A DNA stretch of 32,297 bases. Origin: JBOGXB01 sp050694215 (GTDB lineage Bacteria > Actinomycetota > CADDZG01 > WHSQ01). Shown piece after piece: positions 16,234-25,141 of this stretch; within the stretch, counting starts at the first letter, position 1, and each line of letters begins with the position of its first letter. A program made the translations under genes and the position numbers. The notes below the pieces were generated by a model. It was not told where the DNA came from. It ran no database searches and saw only the letters and a list, made by a program, of their open reading frames with translations. The DNA is taken from the NCBI GenBank assembly GCA_050694215.1, contig JBOGXB010000020.1, positions 1-32,297 on the forward strand, in the 5' to 3' direction.

Positions 16234-17364
16234 ATGGACGCGCGCTACCGGCTCGCCTTGACGGATTGGCTGGCGTGCGCGTTTGGGGGGCGGCACGAGA
16301 ACGCGGCGACCGCCGCGCGGGCAGCCGGAAGTGAACTCACGGATCGCGTCCTTGCCGGGGGAGCGGCAGGCCACGTTCTCGACTTCGACGACACCTACCT
16401 GCCGGGGCTCGCGCACTTGAGTGGACCAGTTGCCCCCGCCGCTTGCCTCCTGGGCGCGGAAGTAGGTGCGACCGTCGGAGATGTGCTCGACGCGTATGCA
16501 GCCGGATTCGAGGCGATGGGTGCGGTGGCTCGTTCCGGGCATCCGACGCTTTACGACCGAGGGTGGCACCCGACGGCCGTCTGCGGGGTCATCGGCTCCG
16601 CGGTGGCATCCGCGAAGCTCCTGGAACTGAGCGACACACGCGTTGAGTCGGCGAAGGCGTTATCGCTGCTGTCGGCCGGAGGGCTTCGGTCTGCGTTCGG
16701 CTCCGACGGGAAGTCGCTGCAGGTCGGCTTCTCTGCAGCGGCTGGTGTGCGCGCGGCGCGTCTCGCGGCGCAGGGCGCGAGTGCCCCCGAGCGAGTGCGA
16801 AAGGGGTTCGAAGCCGCGTACGGCGCGCCGTGGGCCGAGCCGGATCCCGCCCGCCCGGCTATCGCGGAGAACTGGATCAAGGCCTACCCATGCTGCCTGC
16901 AGACGCACGGCGCGATCGAGGCCGCCGACAAAGCGCGTGCCGCAGGCATATCACCACCGATCGAGGTCGTCGTGCACCCCGTGTCGCGCCAGGCTGCACC
17001 GTACGACGACGTGGAGGACGGGCTTCAGGCGAAGTTTTCAATCCCGTACACCGTGGCGTTCACCCTGCTGCACGGACCTCCGAGCGCTAGCGACTTCGAA
17101 GCACTAGACCTGCGCGCCCAGGAGCTTGCGTCGCATGTGTGCGTCACGACCGACGCGCACTTGTCGGAGTCGGAGGCGCGCGTGAAGGGGCAAGACGGAT
17201 TCGAGGGGAGCGTCGACGCGGCACTTGGCTCGCCCCTCAGACCAATGACCGCCGAGCAGCTGCAGACGAAGGTGGCTTCGCTTGCGAGGAACGCGCTGGA
17301 TGGTGTCCTCGACGATCCAAACGAGCCTGCGAAGCTGCTTGTCGACGCGGCTCGCCTTCCATGA
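16234..17364 (+). CDS. MmgE/PrpD family protein
   Basis: The 376-residue product belongs to the MmgE/PrpD fold (2-methylcitrate dehydratase, aconitate decarboxylase and related). Visible hallmarks are LTDWLACAFGG near the N-terminus, GHVLDFDDTYLPGLAHLSGPVAPA, AGFEAMGAVARSGHPTLYDRGWHPTAVCG and KAYPCCLQTHGAIEAA. Family members are often about 450 residues; this one starts very near the first conserved block, so its N-terminus is short. An in-frame TTG at 16222 adds four residues but overlaps the LivF remnant. Substrate unknown. It is followed by a gamma-glutamyltransferase-like gene on the same strand, suggesting a catabolic pair. Confidence 0.85.
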   Translation: MDARYRLALTDWLACAFGGRHENAATAARAAGSELTDRVLAGGAAGHVLDFDDTYLPGLAHLSGPVAPAACLLGAEVGATVGDVLDAYAAGFEAMGAVARSGHPTLYDRGWHPTAVCGVIGSAVASAKLLELSDTRVESAKALSLLSAGGLRSAFGSDGKSLQVGFSAAAGVRAARLAAQGASAPERVRKGFEAAYGAPWAEPDPARPAIAENWIKAYPCCLQTHGAIEAADKARAAGISPPIEVVVHPVSRQAAPYDDVEDGLQAKFSIPYTVAFTLLHGPPSASDFEALDLRAQELASHVCVTTDAHLSESEARVKGQDGFEGSVDAALGSPLRPMTAEQLQTKVASLARNALDGVLDDPNEPAKLLVDAARLP

Positions 17365-17394
17365 GTGCGTTGCTCAGGCAGAGGGCCAGAGCCG

Positions 17395-19167
17395 ATGTTC
17401 ACCACTAGACCGGAGCTCAAGGGCAACTTCGGCATGGTGGCCTCGACGCACTGGCTCGCGTCCGCCACGGGTATGAGCGTGCTTGAAGAAGGCGGAAACG
17501 CATTCGATGCCGCGGTCGCGGCCGGCTTTGTCCTCCAGATCGTCGAGCCGCACTTGAACGGCCCGGCGGGCGAGGTGCCGATCATCCTCTACAGCGCTCA
17601 GCGTGATGAGGTCGTCGTGGTCGACGGGCAGGGAGTCGCGCCGGCGGCCGCATCGATCGCGCACTTCCGGGACGTGGGCCTCGACCTCGTGCCCGGCACC
17701 GGCCTGCTCCCCGCGTGTGTCCCGGGTGCATTCGGCGCATGGATGCTGATGCTCGGCGAATTCGGCACGATGCGGCCGGCTGAGGTGTTGTCTCACGCCA
17801 TCGGCTACGCGGAGGAGGGCTATCCGGTACTGCCCGGCATCGAGAGCGCGGTTAGTCGGGTGGAGCACCTGTTTCGGACCGAGTGGATCGATTCGACCCC
17901 CTTCTACCTCCACGGCTCCGGACCACCGCGCGCCGGTACCCGGTGGCGCAACCCGGTGCTCGCCCAGACCTACCGGCGCGTCATCGAGGAGTGCGAATCG
18001 GCGGGGCCGGATCGTGACGCTCAGATCGAAGCGGCGCGCCGTGCCTTTTACGAGGGTTTCGTAGCGGAGTCGATCGACGACTACGTCGCGCGCAACGAGA
18101 TCCTGGACTCCTCCGGTAGGCGCAACCGGGGGCTCCTGAACGGCGCGGACATGGCGGCGTGGCGCGCGGCGCTCGAGCCGCCGGTGGCTCTCGACTACGA
18201 CGGCTACACGGTGTGCAAGACGGGTCCCTGGGGGCAGGGGCCCGTGTTCCTTCAACAGCTCGCGCTCCTGGCGGGTTTCGACCTGGGGTCGATGCCTCCT
18301 GGAGGCGTCGATTTCATTCACACCGTGGTCGAGTGCGCCAAACTCGCGTTTGCCGATCGGGAAGCATGGTACGGAGATCCGAAGTTCGTCGACGTTCCCC
18401 TCGCCGCGCTGCTCGATGCGGGTTACAACGACCGGCGCCGGTCATTGGTGTCCGACGTTGCTTCGCTCGAACTGAGGCCGGGCAGCGTCGAGGAACGGAC
18501 GCCCGTGCTTCCCGATCTCTTGCTCGAACGATCCTCTGCGGGCACCGCCGGGAGCGGAGAACCAACGATGGCGGGGGACACGCCGGGCGACACCTGTCAT
18601 GTCGACGTCGTCGACCGCTTCGGGAACATCGTCTCGGCGACTCCGAGCGGCGGATGGCTCCAGAGCTCTCCGGTGATCCCGTCGCTCGGGTTCCCTCTCG
18701 GCACGCGCGCCCAGATGTTCTGGCTCACGGACGGGCTCCCGAACGCCCTGGCCGGTGGCAAGAGGCCGCGCACGACGCTCAGCCCGTCGCTCGCGCTTGG
18801 AAACGGCGAACCGTATCTAGCCTTCGGAACACCGGGAGGCGACCAGCAAGACCAGTGGTCGCTGATCTTCTTCTTGCATCACGTTCACGGCGGCCTCGAT
18901 CTCCAGGCAGCGATAGACGCACCGATGTGGCACTCGAGCCACTTTCCGAGCTCGTTCTATCCGCGCGACGCCCATCTCGGGGAGTTGCACCTAGAGGAGC
19001 GTGTCGATCCCAGCGTCGTGGACGAGCTGCGCGCCCGGGGGCACCGCGTCGTGGTCGAGCCCGGATGGTCGCTCGGACGCGTGAGCGCGGCCGGCCGCGA
19101 CCGCGAGGGTTGGCTGAAGGCCGCCGCCAATCCGCGCGGGATGCAGGGTTACGCAGTCGGCCGCTGA
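17395..19167 (+). CDS. Gamma-glutamyltransferase-family hydrolase
   Basis: The 590-residue product has the GGT (Ntn-hydrolase) layout: GMVASTHWLASATGMSVLEE and GGNAFDAAVAAGFVLQIVEP at the N-terminus, and the autoprocessing/nucleophile site GDTCHVDVVDRFGNIVSATP, in which Thr400 aligns with the family Thr. GGTs transfer or hydrolyse gamma-glutamyl groups; several relatives are acylases. The usual T-T-H is T-C-H here. No signal peptide is visible, whereas classic GGTs are exported, so a cytoplasmic amidohydrolase role is possible. I chose ATG 17395 with gagggcc upstream; GTG 17365 directly after the MmgE/PrpD stop is the alternative. Confidence 0.88.
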   Translation: MFTTRPELKGNFGMVASTHWLASATGMSVLEEGGNAFDAAVAAGFVLQIVEPHLNGPAGEVPIILYSAQRDEVVVVDGQGVAPAAASIAHFRDVGLDLVPGTGLLPACVPGAFGAWMLMLGEFGTMRPAEVLSHAIGYAEEGYPVLPGIESAVSRVEHLFRTEWIDSTPFYLHGSGPPRAGTRWRNPVLAQTYRRVIEECESAGPDRDAQIEAARRAFYEGFVAESIDDYVARNEILDSSGRRNRGLLNGADMAAWRAALEPPVALDYDGYTVCKTGPWGQGPVFLQQLALLAGFDLGSMPPGGVDFIHTVVECAKLAFADREAWYGDPKFVDVPLAALLDAGYNDRRRSLVSDVASLELRPGSVEERTPVLPDLLLERSSAGTAGSGEPTMAGDTPGDTCHVDVVDRFGNIVSATPSGGWLQSSPVIPSLGFPLGTRAQMFWLTDGLPNALAGGKRPRTTLSPSLALGNGEPYLAFGTPGGDQQDQWSLIFFLHHVHGGLDLQAAIDAPMWHSSHFPSSFYPRDAHLGELHLEERVDPSVVDELRARGHRVVVEPGWSLGRVSAAGRDREGWLKAAANPRGMQGYAVGR

Positions 19168-19260
19168 CGAGGTCCAGTGCGAGATCCTCGAGGACTCACG
19201 CGAGGCACGGCCATCCGTTTTTTCGACGCCAAGGTGAAGGGCACTGAAGGTGGTTCGCTG

Positions 19261-20952
19261 TCAGCAGCCCCCGGGCAGCCGGATGTGCCGGTTGGCTTCG
19301 ACTCCCCTCAGGTTTGCGATCTCTCCGTCCGCGAGTTCGATTTGCACGTCGGCGGCCTCTTCTGGCCCAAGACCGAAGTGAGCTTCCGCCACATGGCCGG
19401 TCGAGTAGCCCTCGGAGGCGGTGATCTCCCGCATGCCGATCAGGCCATCCGGCCGCCCCAGATCTCCGGCTTCGTAGACGGACACCCGCGCGCCGACCCC
19501 TACACCAAGTTCCGGCCCAATCGACACCTCCAGCCAGTTGCCCGATCCCGTTTCGTTTCTGAGAAGTAGGGAGGGGAGCGCAGGCTCCCACTCCACGAGC
19601 AGAACGTCGAGTCGGCCGTCACGGTCCACGTCCGCCGCCGGTCCGGTTATCCAGTACTGGGGATTGCCCAGTCCCGAAGGGGTCACGAAGCGCGGAACGT
19701 CGCCGTCGAGGCCGGCGTGTCGGAAGACGGTCGGGCGGGTCCCGTCCAACGCGGAGGCCGTTGTGAGTATGTCCGGCCATCCGTCGTTGTCGAAGTCGTT
19801 TATCTCGACATGTGGAGCCTTGGTCGGAAGCCCGGGCAGTCCGCTTGCCTCCGTTACGTCCTCGAATCGCGGATCACCCGCGTCGGTTAGTCCTGTGTGC
19901 ATGTAGACGCGCACCGGGACTCGCTCCTCGAAGTCGAGTGTGCTGTTGTAGTGGTGACCAAGCACGATGTCGGGACGTCCGTCTCGATTCAGATCGCCGA
20001 TCGAGACCCCCGACACGTCGTCTTCCTCCCCGTACGTCTCCCATGCGAACTCGTCGTTATCAGCTTCCCGAAAGGTGCCGTCTCCGTTCGAGATGAACAT
20101 CCTGTTGGAGCCGGCGACAAAGAGGTCCGGATTCCCATCGTCGGTGAGATCCGCCGCCGCGACCCCCAGCCCGTGCACATCGGCTGGTAGGCCCGCCGCG
20201 CTGGTCGCGTCGCCAAAATGCAGCCCGCCCTCGTTGCGCAGCAGGGCACTGGAGCCTCCCGACCAGCGATCCTCCGCGACGAAGAGGTCTAGCAAGCCAT
20301 CCCGGTCGAAATCCAGCACTGCGACCGACCGGCCGACCAGATCCTCAGGAATCCCGGAATCCTCGACCGCCTGGAAGCGGCCGGACTCGTTGCTGAGTAT
20401 CTCGGTAAGCCGGCCCCCGCGCGCACTCGGGCGGGTGTTGCGGGAGACGACGAGATCGAGATCGCCGTCACCATCGAGATCGACGAACACGGCACCGCTG
20501 GTGCGCCCGAATAGCTCGGGAAAGCCGCTCTCTACCTGAAACCCGTCGGGTCCGTTCAGAAGGAGGCGATCGGGAGACGGGCCGGTGGCACCACGCATCC
20601 GGTACTCCTCCTCCGGACGATCTGCGAAACTACCTACGAAGAGGTCCGGCTCGGCGTCGCCGTTCACGTCGCCCCATGCTGCGGCGTGCCCGTAAATGCC
20701 CTTCAAGGGCTCCAGAAGTCCAACCTCGGCGGTCGCGTCGACAAAAGAGATCTCACTCGAACCCGGGCGCCGGTTCGCCGCCCAGCACACAAGTCCATCC
20801 TCGTCGGAGCCGCGAGACGAATTTGCGTCCGGCGCGGGAGTGCCCGACGGCGAACCCGCAGAGGGCGAGGGAGCCCGCGCGGCCTCGTTGGAAGCGGTGC
20901 AGGCGACCATCAGCGCGGATAACCCAACGGGCAAGAGAAGCGACCGGATCAC
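19261..20952 (-). CDS. VCBS/FG-GAP repeat lipoprotein with ASPIC/UnbV-like C-terminus (CRTAC1-like)
   Basis: The 563-residue lipoprotein starts with a signal ending in LMVAC (Cys18) and a Ser/Pro linker. It contains at least six FG-GAP/VCBS calcium-binding repeats, recognisable by WGDVNGDAEPDLFVG, FVDLDGDGDLDLVVS, VLDFDRDGLLDLFVA, IGDLNRDGRPDIVLG, INDFDNDGWPDILTT and VDRDGRLDVLLV. These build an integrin-alpha-like propeller. The C-terminal about 100 residues (GNWLEVSIGPELGVGVGARV, YSTGHVAEAHFGLGPEEAADVQI) match the ASPIC/UnbV domain. It is likely a surface binding protein. The GTG start overlaps the upstream lipoprotein stop by 4 bp. Confidence 0.88.
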   Translation of the reverse strand: MIRSLLLPVGLSALMVACTASNEAARAPSPSAGSPSGTPAPDANSSRGSDEDGLVCWAANRRPGSSEISFVDATAEVGLLEPLKGIYGHAAAWGDVNGDAEPDLFVGSFADRPEEEYRMRGATGPSPDRLLLNGPDGFQVESGFPELFGRTSGAVFVDLDGDGDLDLVVSRNTRPSARGGRLTEILSNESGRFQAVEDSGIPEDLVGRSVAVLDFDRDGLLDLFVAEDRWSGGSSALLRNEGGLHFGDATSAAGLPADVHGLGVAAADLTDDGNPDLFVAGSNRMFISNGDGTFREADNDEFAWETYGEEDDVSGVSIGDLNRDGRPDIVLGHHYNSTLDFEERVPVRVYMHTGLTDAGDPRFEDVTEASGLPGLPTKAPHVEINDFDNDGWPDILTTASALDGTRPTVFRHAGLDGDVPRFVTPSGLGNPQYWITGPAADVDRDGRLDVLLVEWEPALPSLLLRNETGSGNWLEVSIGPELGVGVGARVSVYEAGDLGRPDGLIGMREITASEGYSTGHVAEAHFGLGPEEAADVQIELADGEIANLRGVEANRHIRLPGGC

Positions 20953-22337
20953 GGCAGGTGAACGATGAAGAGGACGATCTCGCCGTAGGGATCCTCGGCA
21001 TCGGGCCCGCCGGCGTTCATGCCGACGTACACGATCCGGCGTTCTCTATTCACGGCCACGTTGTAGCTTCCCGACAGGCGGAGATCCAACGAGTCCCGGG
21101 CGAGCTGGTCTAGCTCGACGAGGACCTCTTCGGCACCGGTCTCGGTGTCCACGCTCACCAGGGGTGCGCCTTCCTCGACTCCGTGCGCGTCCGGGACGTA
21201 GAGGATGTTCTGCAGATCGGGATCAAGGGCGATCGAGGCCGTGTACGAGCGCGCTTCACCGATGGTCCTTATCTCTCCCGACGGGAGAAGAGCGAAGAAG
21301 TTCTCGGGGTTTGCGGTCACCCCATAGACGACGCCCTCCTGTGTTGGATAAGTGGAGGCGCGCAGCTGGCCGCCGGGGATGGGCGAGGAATGCTCGCTTA
21401 CACGGTTTGTTTCGGGGTCGTACACGGCGAGCGACCCCGAACCGATCGAGTAGTAGGCCCGGCCCCCAGAATCGACGGCGATGTTGCGAAATCCGATGTG
21501 GGCGGGGTCGTCGTCACGAAAGACGACTTCGCCGCGTGCGATGTCGTAGGCGAAGAATCCGCCCTGATCGGGATCTGATGCCGGATCGACCACCTCGCCG
21601 TAGAGGAGACGCCCCTCCGACCATCCGGCCAGTGACGGGATGCCCCTCTCCGACACGGGCACTCCGAGATTGGCAATCGAGCGGTCTTCGGGATGGAGCC
21701 GGAAGAGGAGGTCTCCTGTATACGACGATCCGTACTGCAGGCCCGTCCTGCTCCCCCAGTAGGTAGAGAGGTAAACCTCGTCACAGTCACCCGCCACCAT
21801 TTGACTGTGAATCTTTCCGTAGCCCCATGTCCCTTCCTCGTGGTCCGTGTGGCCGAGCACGTCGGTCATCAGTGTGAGGGTGCGTTCGTCCGGCGAGTAC
21901 TCGTAGACGTATGAGTTTGCGTCAGACCCCAGGTGATCTCCGATCGCAGATAGAAAACGACCGTCCGATAGGACAACCCCCTGGCCCCACTGCGACCACG
22001 GAGATCCTTCGTAGTCGGGATGCGGGTAGACCACGGCCTCCACCTTTGCTACCGCATCACCACCCTCGAGGACCGTGGTGGCTTTCGCAACGAGCCCCGG
22101 CTCCGGTAACGGGCTGCCTGGCGGCTGCTTGCACTCCTTCGAGCTTGACTGATCCGCCGGCGGCGAAGGTGTCGTCTGTGGAGACGGTGCTTGTGTCGTC
22201 TGCGGAGTAGAGCCGGTCGAGTTCGTTGGTGGGACTTCATCGCTGCACGCGACCAGGACGACCACGAAGCAAGCAAGAACGCTATGGCGCGCGAGCACCC
22301 CTGCCTTCGCGAGCACAAGAGCACGATAATTTGCCAC
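20949..22337 (-). CDS. Lipoprotein with predicted beta-propeller (unassigned)
   Basis: The 462-residue product has a lipoprotein signal with LVAC (Cys31), then a Thr/Ser/Pro/Gln linker to about residue 75. The rest alternates strands and turns with propeller-like motifs (VYEYSPDERTLTLMTDVLGH, GDLLFRLHPEDRSIANLGVP, GGFFAYDIARGEVVFRDDD, GSLAVYDPETNRVSEHSSP, SIALDPDLQNILYVPDAHG). No catalytic motif is evident and I do not recognise a named family. It overlaps the VCBS lipoprotein gene (GTGA), so the two exported propellers are probably made together. Confidence 0.75.
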   Translation of the reverse strand: MANYRALVLAKAGVLARHSVLACFVVVLVACSDEVPPTNSTGSTPQTTQAPSPQTTPSPPADQSSSKECKQPPGSPLPEPGLVAKATTVLEGGDAVAKVEAVVYPHPDYEGSPWSQWGQGVVLSDGRFLSAIGDHLGSDANSYVYEYSPDERTLTLMTDVLGHTDHEEGTWGYGKIHSQMVAGDCDEVYLSTYWGSRTGLQYGSSYTGDLLFRLHPEDRSIANLGVPVSERGIPSLAGWSEGRLLYGEVVDPASDPDQGGFFAYDIARGEVVFRDDDPAHIGFRNIAVDSGGRAYYSIGSGSLAVYDPETNRVSEHSSPIPGGQLRASTYPTQEGVVYGVTANPENFFALLPSGEIRTIGEARSYTASIALDPDLQNILYVPDAHGVEEGAPLVSVDTETGAEEVLVELDQLARDSLDLRLSGSYNVAVNRERRIVYVGMNAGGPDAEDPYGEIVLFIVHLP

Positions 22338-22548
22338 GGGTATGTCTCCGGTCGGGGGTCGAGTCGCTCACCTAGCAAATCCTCTCTCGGAAGATAGCGC
22401 GGCCGCTCGAATAAGCGCATCCCTCGAACAGCGTACGCGGCACCCAGGTCAGATCTAAAGACCGGGTCGATGCCTGACGACCGCCTTCCCGGGGGTCTCT
22501 CCTGGGCCCTGCTCGTCCCCTAACCCGGACCTTGGCTGCTCGGGTGGC
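22338..22548. other. Divergent intergenic region
   Basis: These 211 bp separate the minus-strand lipoprotein pair from the antiporter gene and must contain promoters for both directions. I see no clear promoter hexamers and no convincing riboswitch. The antiporter ATG at 22549 has only a weak ribosome binding site. Confidence 0.4.
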
Positions 22549-24156
22549 ATGGATACTGAGTTCGTGGACCTCTTGGGCGCATTCGGCCTGATGGCCGTCA
22601 TTCTCACGGTATCGGCACTAGCGGCCGGGATCGTCGAGCGAGCGCCTCTGTCTTTCCCGATGATCTTCCTCGCCGTCGGTTTTCTGCTGGGGCCGCGCGG
22701 GCTTGAGGTCATGCATCTCGACATTCATTCGCCCGCTCTCGAGGCGGTTGCGACCGTGACCCTGGCGCTCGTGTTGTTTTTGGACGCGGTGAACCTGGAG
22801 CTCGCGCGCGAGCGTCACGAGTGGCTCGTCCCAGCTCTAGCGCTCGGGCCCGGCACCGTGGTGATCGTCCTCATCGTCGCGGGGGCGGGGATCGTTCTGC
22901 TGGATCTATCCCCGGTGATCGCGTTGCTGCTCGGCGCCGTCCTCGCCTCCACCGATCCCGTCGTGTTGCGAGACGTGGTTCGCGACCGACGCCTTCCGTC
23001 GTCGGTGCGTCAAGCTCTGAAGGTCGAGGCGGGGACCAACGACGTGGTGGTGCTGCCCCTCGTGTTGGTGTTGACCGCGATCGGAACGGGAGATGTCGGA
23101 GGCGCCGCTGATTGGATCGTCTTTGCGTTCGAGCTCCTCCTCCTCGGCCCCGCGGTCGGCTTCGCCGTCGGAGCGGTCGGTTCTGGGCTCATGGCTCGCG
23201 CCGATGCCCGCTTCGGGATCCGCCGGGAGTATCAGGCCCTTTACGGGATCGGTCTGGTCCTGGGCGCTTACGCGGCAGGTGTCGGTGTGGGAGGGGACGG
23301 GTTCCTTGCCGCGTTCGCGGCGGGATTCGCGGTGACGGTGCTGGACCGGGAGCTGTGCGACTGTTTCCTCGAGTTCGGGGAGGCGGCGGCGGAGATGGCG
23401 ATGCTGCTCGCGTTCGTCATGTTCGGGGTTGTGCTATCGGAGTCGCTCGAGCTCTTGCCCGTGGCGCAGACACTGGTGCTAGCGGTGGTGACGATTTTCA
23501 TCGCACGCCCCCTGGCCCTTGGGGGGATCCTCAGCTTCCGCGCGGTCGCGCTGAGTCCTTCGGCCAGAGCCTTTATCGCGTGGTTTGGCCCCAGAGGATT
23601 GAACTCGCTCCTCTTCGCGCTGCTGGTGGTGTTGACGGATCTCCCCGGCAGCGACGTGCTGTTTGCGGCGACTGGTGCCGTCGTGGTGGTGTCGGTCGTT
23701 GCTCACGGTGCAACGGCGACGCCTTTGACGGGCTGGTATGCGCGCAAGGTCGCTCGAGACACGCTCGCCGAGGAGCGGGAGGGTTCGGCCGCGGGATTGT
23801 TCGTGGCACATCTCGACGATATCGAGCGGGTGACTGTGGACGAACTTCACGCGATGCAGCAGGGAACCGATCCGCCCATCGTGCTGGATGTCAGGACGCG
23901 TTCGCAATACGAACGCGATGCTTCAGCCATACCGGGGAGTGTCCGAGTGCTGCCCGATGACGTGGCCGATTGGGCCGAGACGCAACCCGAGAAGAAGCTC
24001 GTCGTCCTCTACTGCACCTGACGCTCGGAGGCCACCAGCGCCCGTGCGGCGCTTGCGCTCAGAGCGAAGGGTTGGAATGCGAAAGCACTTGCAGGTGGAT
24101 ACGCGCAATGGCGTGAGAGATATCCGGTTGAGGACGTAGAGACGGCCACCCAATAG
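22549..24156 (+). CDS. CPA1-type cation/proton antiporter fused to a selenocysteine-containing rhodanese domain (in-frame TGA = Sec491)
   Basis: Residues about 10-410 are a CPA1 Na+/H+ (or K+/H+) exchanger with about 12 membrane segments. Ion-site motifs are ASTDPVVLRDVV and EAGTNDVVVLPLVL; FGPRGLNSLLFALLV is also typical. Residues about 435-535 are a rhodanese domain: IVLDVRTRSQYERDASAIPGS, KKLVVLYCT, then TGA at 24019-24021, then RSEATSARAALALRAKGWN and ALAGGYAQWRERYPVE to TAG at 24154. Every element after the TGA is normal rhodanese C-terminus, in frame, for 44 codons. Related proteins have YCTCPNEATSA, so Sec replaces the second Cys and lies two residues after the expected catalytic Cys489. 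A hairpin at 24037-24053 could be the SECIS. The 535-residue product may couple ion exchange to sulfur or redox state (inference). Confidence 0.88.
24019..24021 (+). other. Selenocysteine-encoding TGA in the antiporter–rhodanese gene
   Basis: The codon is in frame, and the rhodanese domain continues through it to a proper end (SARAALALRAKGWNAKALAGG). It falls at the position occupied by Cys in YCTC-type rhodaneses. A simple nonsense mutation would not explain why it aligns with Cys, nor the adjacent hairpin. Confidence 0.85.
24037..24053 (+). promoter_or_regulatory. Candidate bacterial SECIS hairpin in the antiporter–rhodanese gene
   Basis: AGCGCC (24037-24042) pairs perfectly with GGCGCT (24048-24053) around a CGTGC loop. 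The loop begins 22 nt after the TGA, close to the fdhF geometry, and contains a G-U step. The loop differs from GGUCU, so this is less certain than the selD element. Confidence 0.65.
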
Positions 24157-24205
24157 TGATGCCCGGGTGTGGGGGCCGGGAAATCGAACCCTGAACCTAC
24201 CGATT
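24157..24205 (-). other. tRNA-3'-end-like sequence at the SARP gene terminus
   Basis: On the minus strand, just after the SARP stop, the text GGTTCAGGGTTCGATTTCCC followed by GGCCCCC resembles a tRNA T-arm and 3' acceptor strand. No 5' half that would pair with GGCCCCC is visible, and the T stem has a mismatch. It may be a leftover tRNA end, such as an old integrase attachment site, or chance. Confidence 0.3.
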
Positions 24206-24961
24206 CAGAGCCATTGCTCGGCTGACGAGATCCCGGACCTCTGCAGAGGGCGCGAGTCCGAGCTCGGCTCGAAGCAGAGACTCGTAGAGTGCGAAGTGCC
24301 GCACCGCCGAGGCCCGGTTGCCCTCTGCGAGGTAGGCCTTAATCAGAGTCCGGTGCGCGCTCTCCCGAAGAGGTTCCGCTCCCACCGCCAGCTGACAGGC
24401 CTCTATTGCGTCGCCGAACCTGCCTGCGCGCACGAATTGCTCGGCGAGGGACTCGAGAGCATGCAGCCTGAGCTGGCGAAGCCGCTCGCGATCGATCACG
24501 ACCCACTCGTCGTCCCACTCGGGTAGCAGGTCGTGCGTAAATAGTTCCTTGGCCCCGCCCAGACGCCCGACGTCGAGTGAACCACCCATCACCATCCGCG
24601 CAGCCGAGGCCATCCGGGATGCGTCGATTTCGATCGAGCGGTTCAGAACTAGCGCTCCACCGATCGAGCGGACGAGCCCAGGCTCGGTCCCGTTGAGTCG
24701 CCATAGTGCCGAACGCAGACTTGCATGCGAGCGGTCTTCGGTCGATTCGGGCCACAGGGTCCCCGCCACGTGGGAGCGCGATTGCGGTCGGTCATGGAGA
24801 GCGAGGTAGGCGATCATCCTCTGGGAATTGAGGGAGGGGTTCGGTGCCCTGGTGCCGCAGAAGAGAGCGAATCCACCCAGCAAGGTCACTCGCAGCGCGC
24901 CGTCGCCGTTCCGGTCCTCGCGCCGAGAAGCGATCTGCGCGGATGAGCTAGCCGCGTTCAC
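24197..24961 (-). CDS. SARP-like transcriptional regulator (winged helix plus BTAD)
   Basis: From GTG 24961 the product is 254 residues. Residues about 22-110 are an OmpR-type winged-helix domain starting LRVTLLGGFALFCGTRAPNP and including SQRMIAYLALHDRPQSRSHVAGTLWPE and ASLRSALWRLNG. The remainder is a BTAD helical repeat domain (LHALESLAEQFVRAGRFGDA, RTLIKAYLAEGNRASAVRHF, LRAELGLAPSAEVRDLVSRA). SARPs activate neighbouring genes by binding heptamer repeats at 11-bp spacing; four such repeats lie at 25142-25181. The frame is open up to 25222, but that extension covers the repeats and looks non-protein-like, so I prefer GTG 24961 with AAAGGGG upstream. Confidence 0.85.
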   Translation of the reverse strand: MNAASSSAQIASRREDRNGDGALRVTLLGGFALFCGTRAPNPSLNSQRMIAYLALHDRPQSRSHVAGTLWPESTEDRSHASLRSALWRLNGTEPGLVRSIGGALVLNRSIEIDASRMASAARMVMGGSLDVGRLGGAKELFTHDLLPEWDDEWVVIDRERLRQLRLHALESLAEQFVRAGRFGDAIEACQLAVGAEPLRESAHRTLIKAYLAEGNRASAVRHFALYESLLRAELGLAPSAEVRDLVSRAMALNR

Positions 24962-25141
24962 GCCCGGGGCCCCTTTCCCACCGCTCGCATTCTGATTATC
25001 TAGTGGAGCTCCAGGCCTGGGTATCCCCCATGAGTGGTGGCCCCGCGCTGCCGATGGGGGATGGCTTAGCGGGGAAAGGCCGGTGCCCAGGGGGGGCGCC
25101 CACAGTGCCGCCACAAACTCAATCGTCGTCTCGTCGATCCG

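Noticed and set aside
15865..16569. 234-codon minus-strand frame across the LivF remnant and MmgE/PrpD gene
   Set aside because: Arg/Pro-rich with no domain similarity; the plus-strand frames are clearly homologous to known families.
22549..24021. Antiporter ending at the TGA after YCT
   Set aside because: The rhodanese domain would stop in its active-site loop, while the downstream frame encodes the exact missing part.
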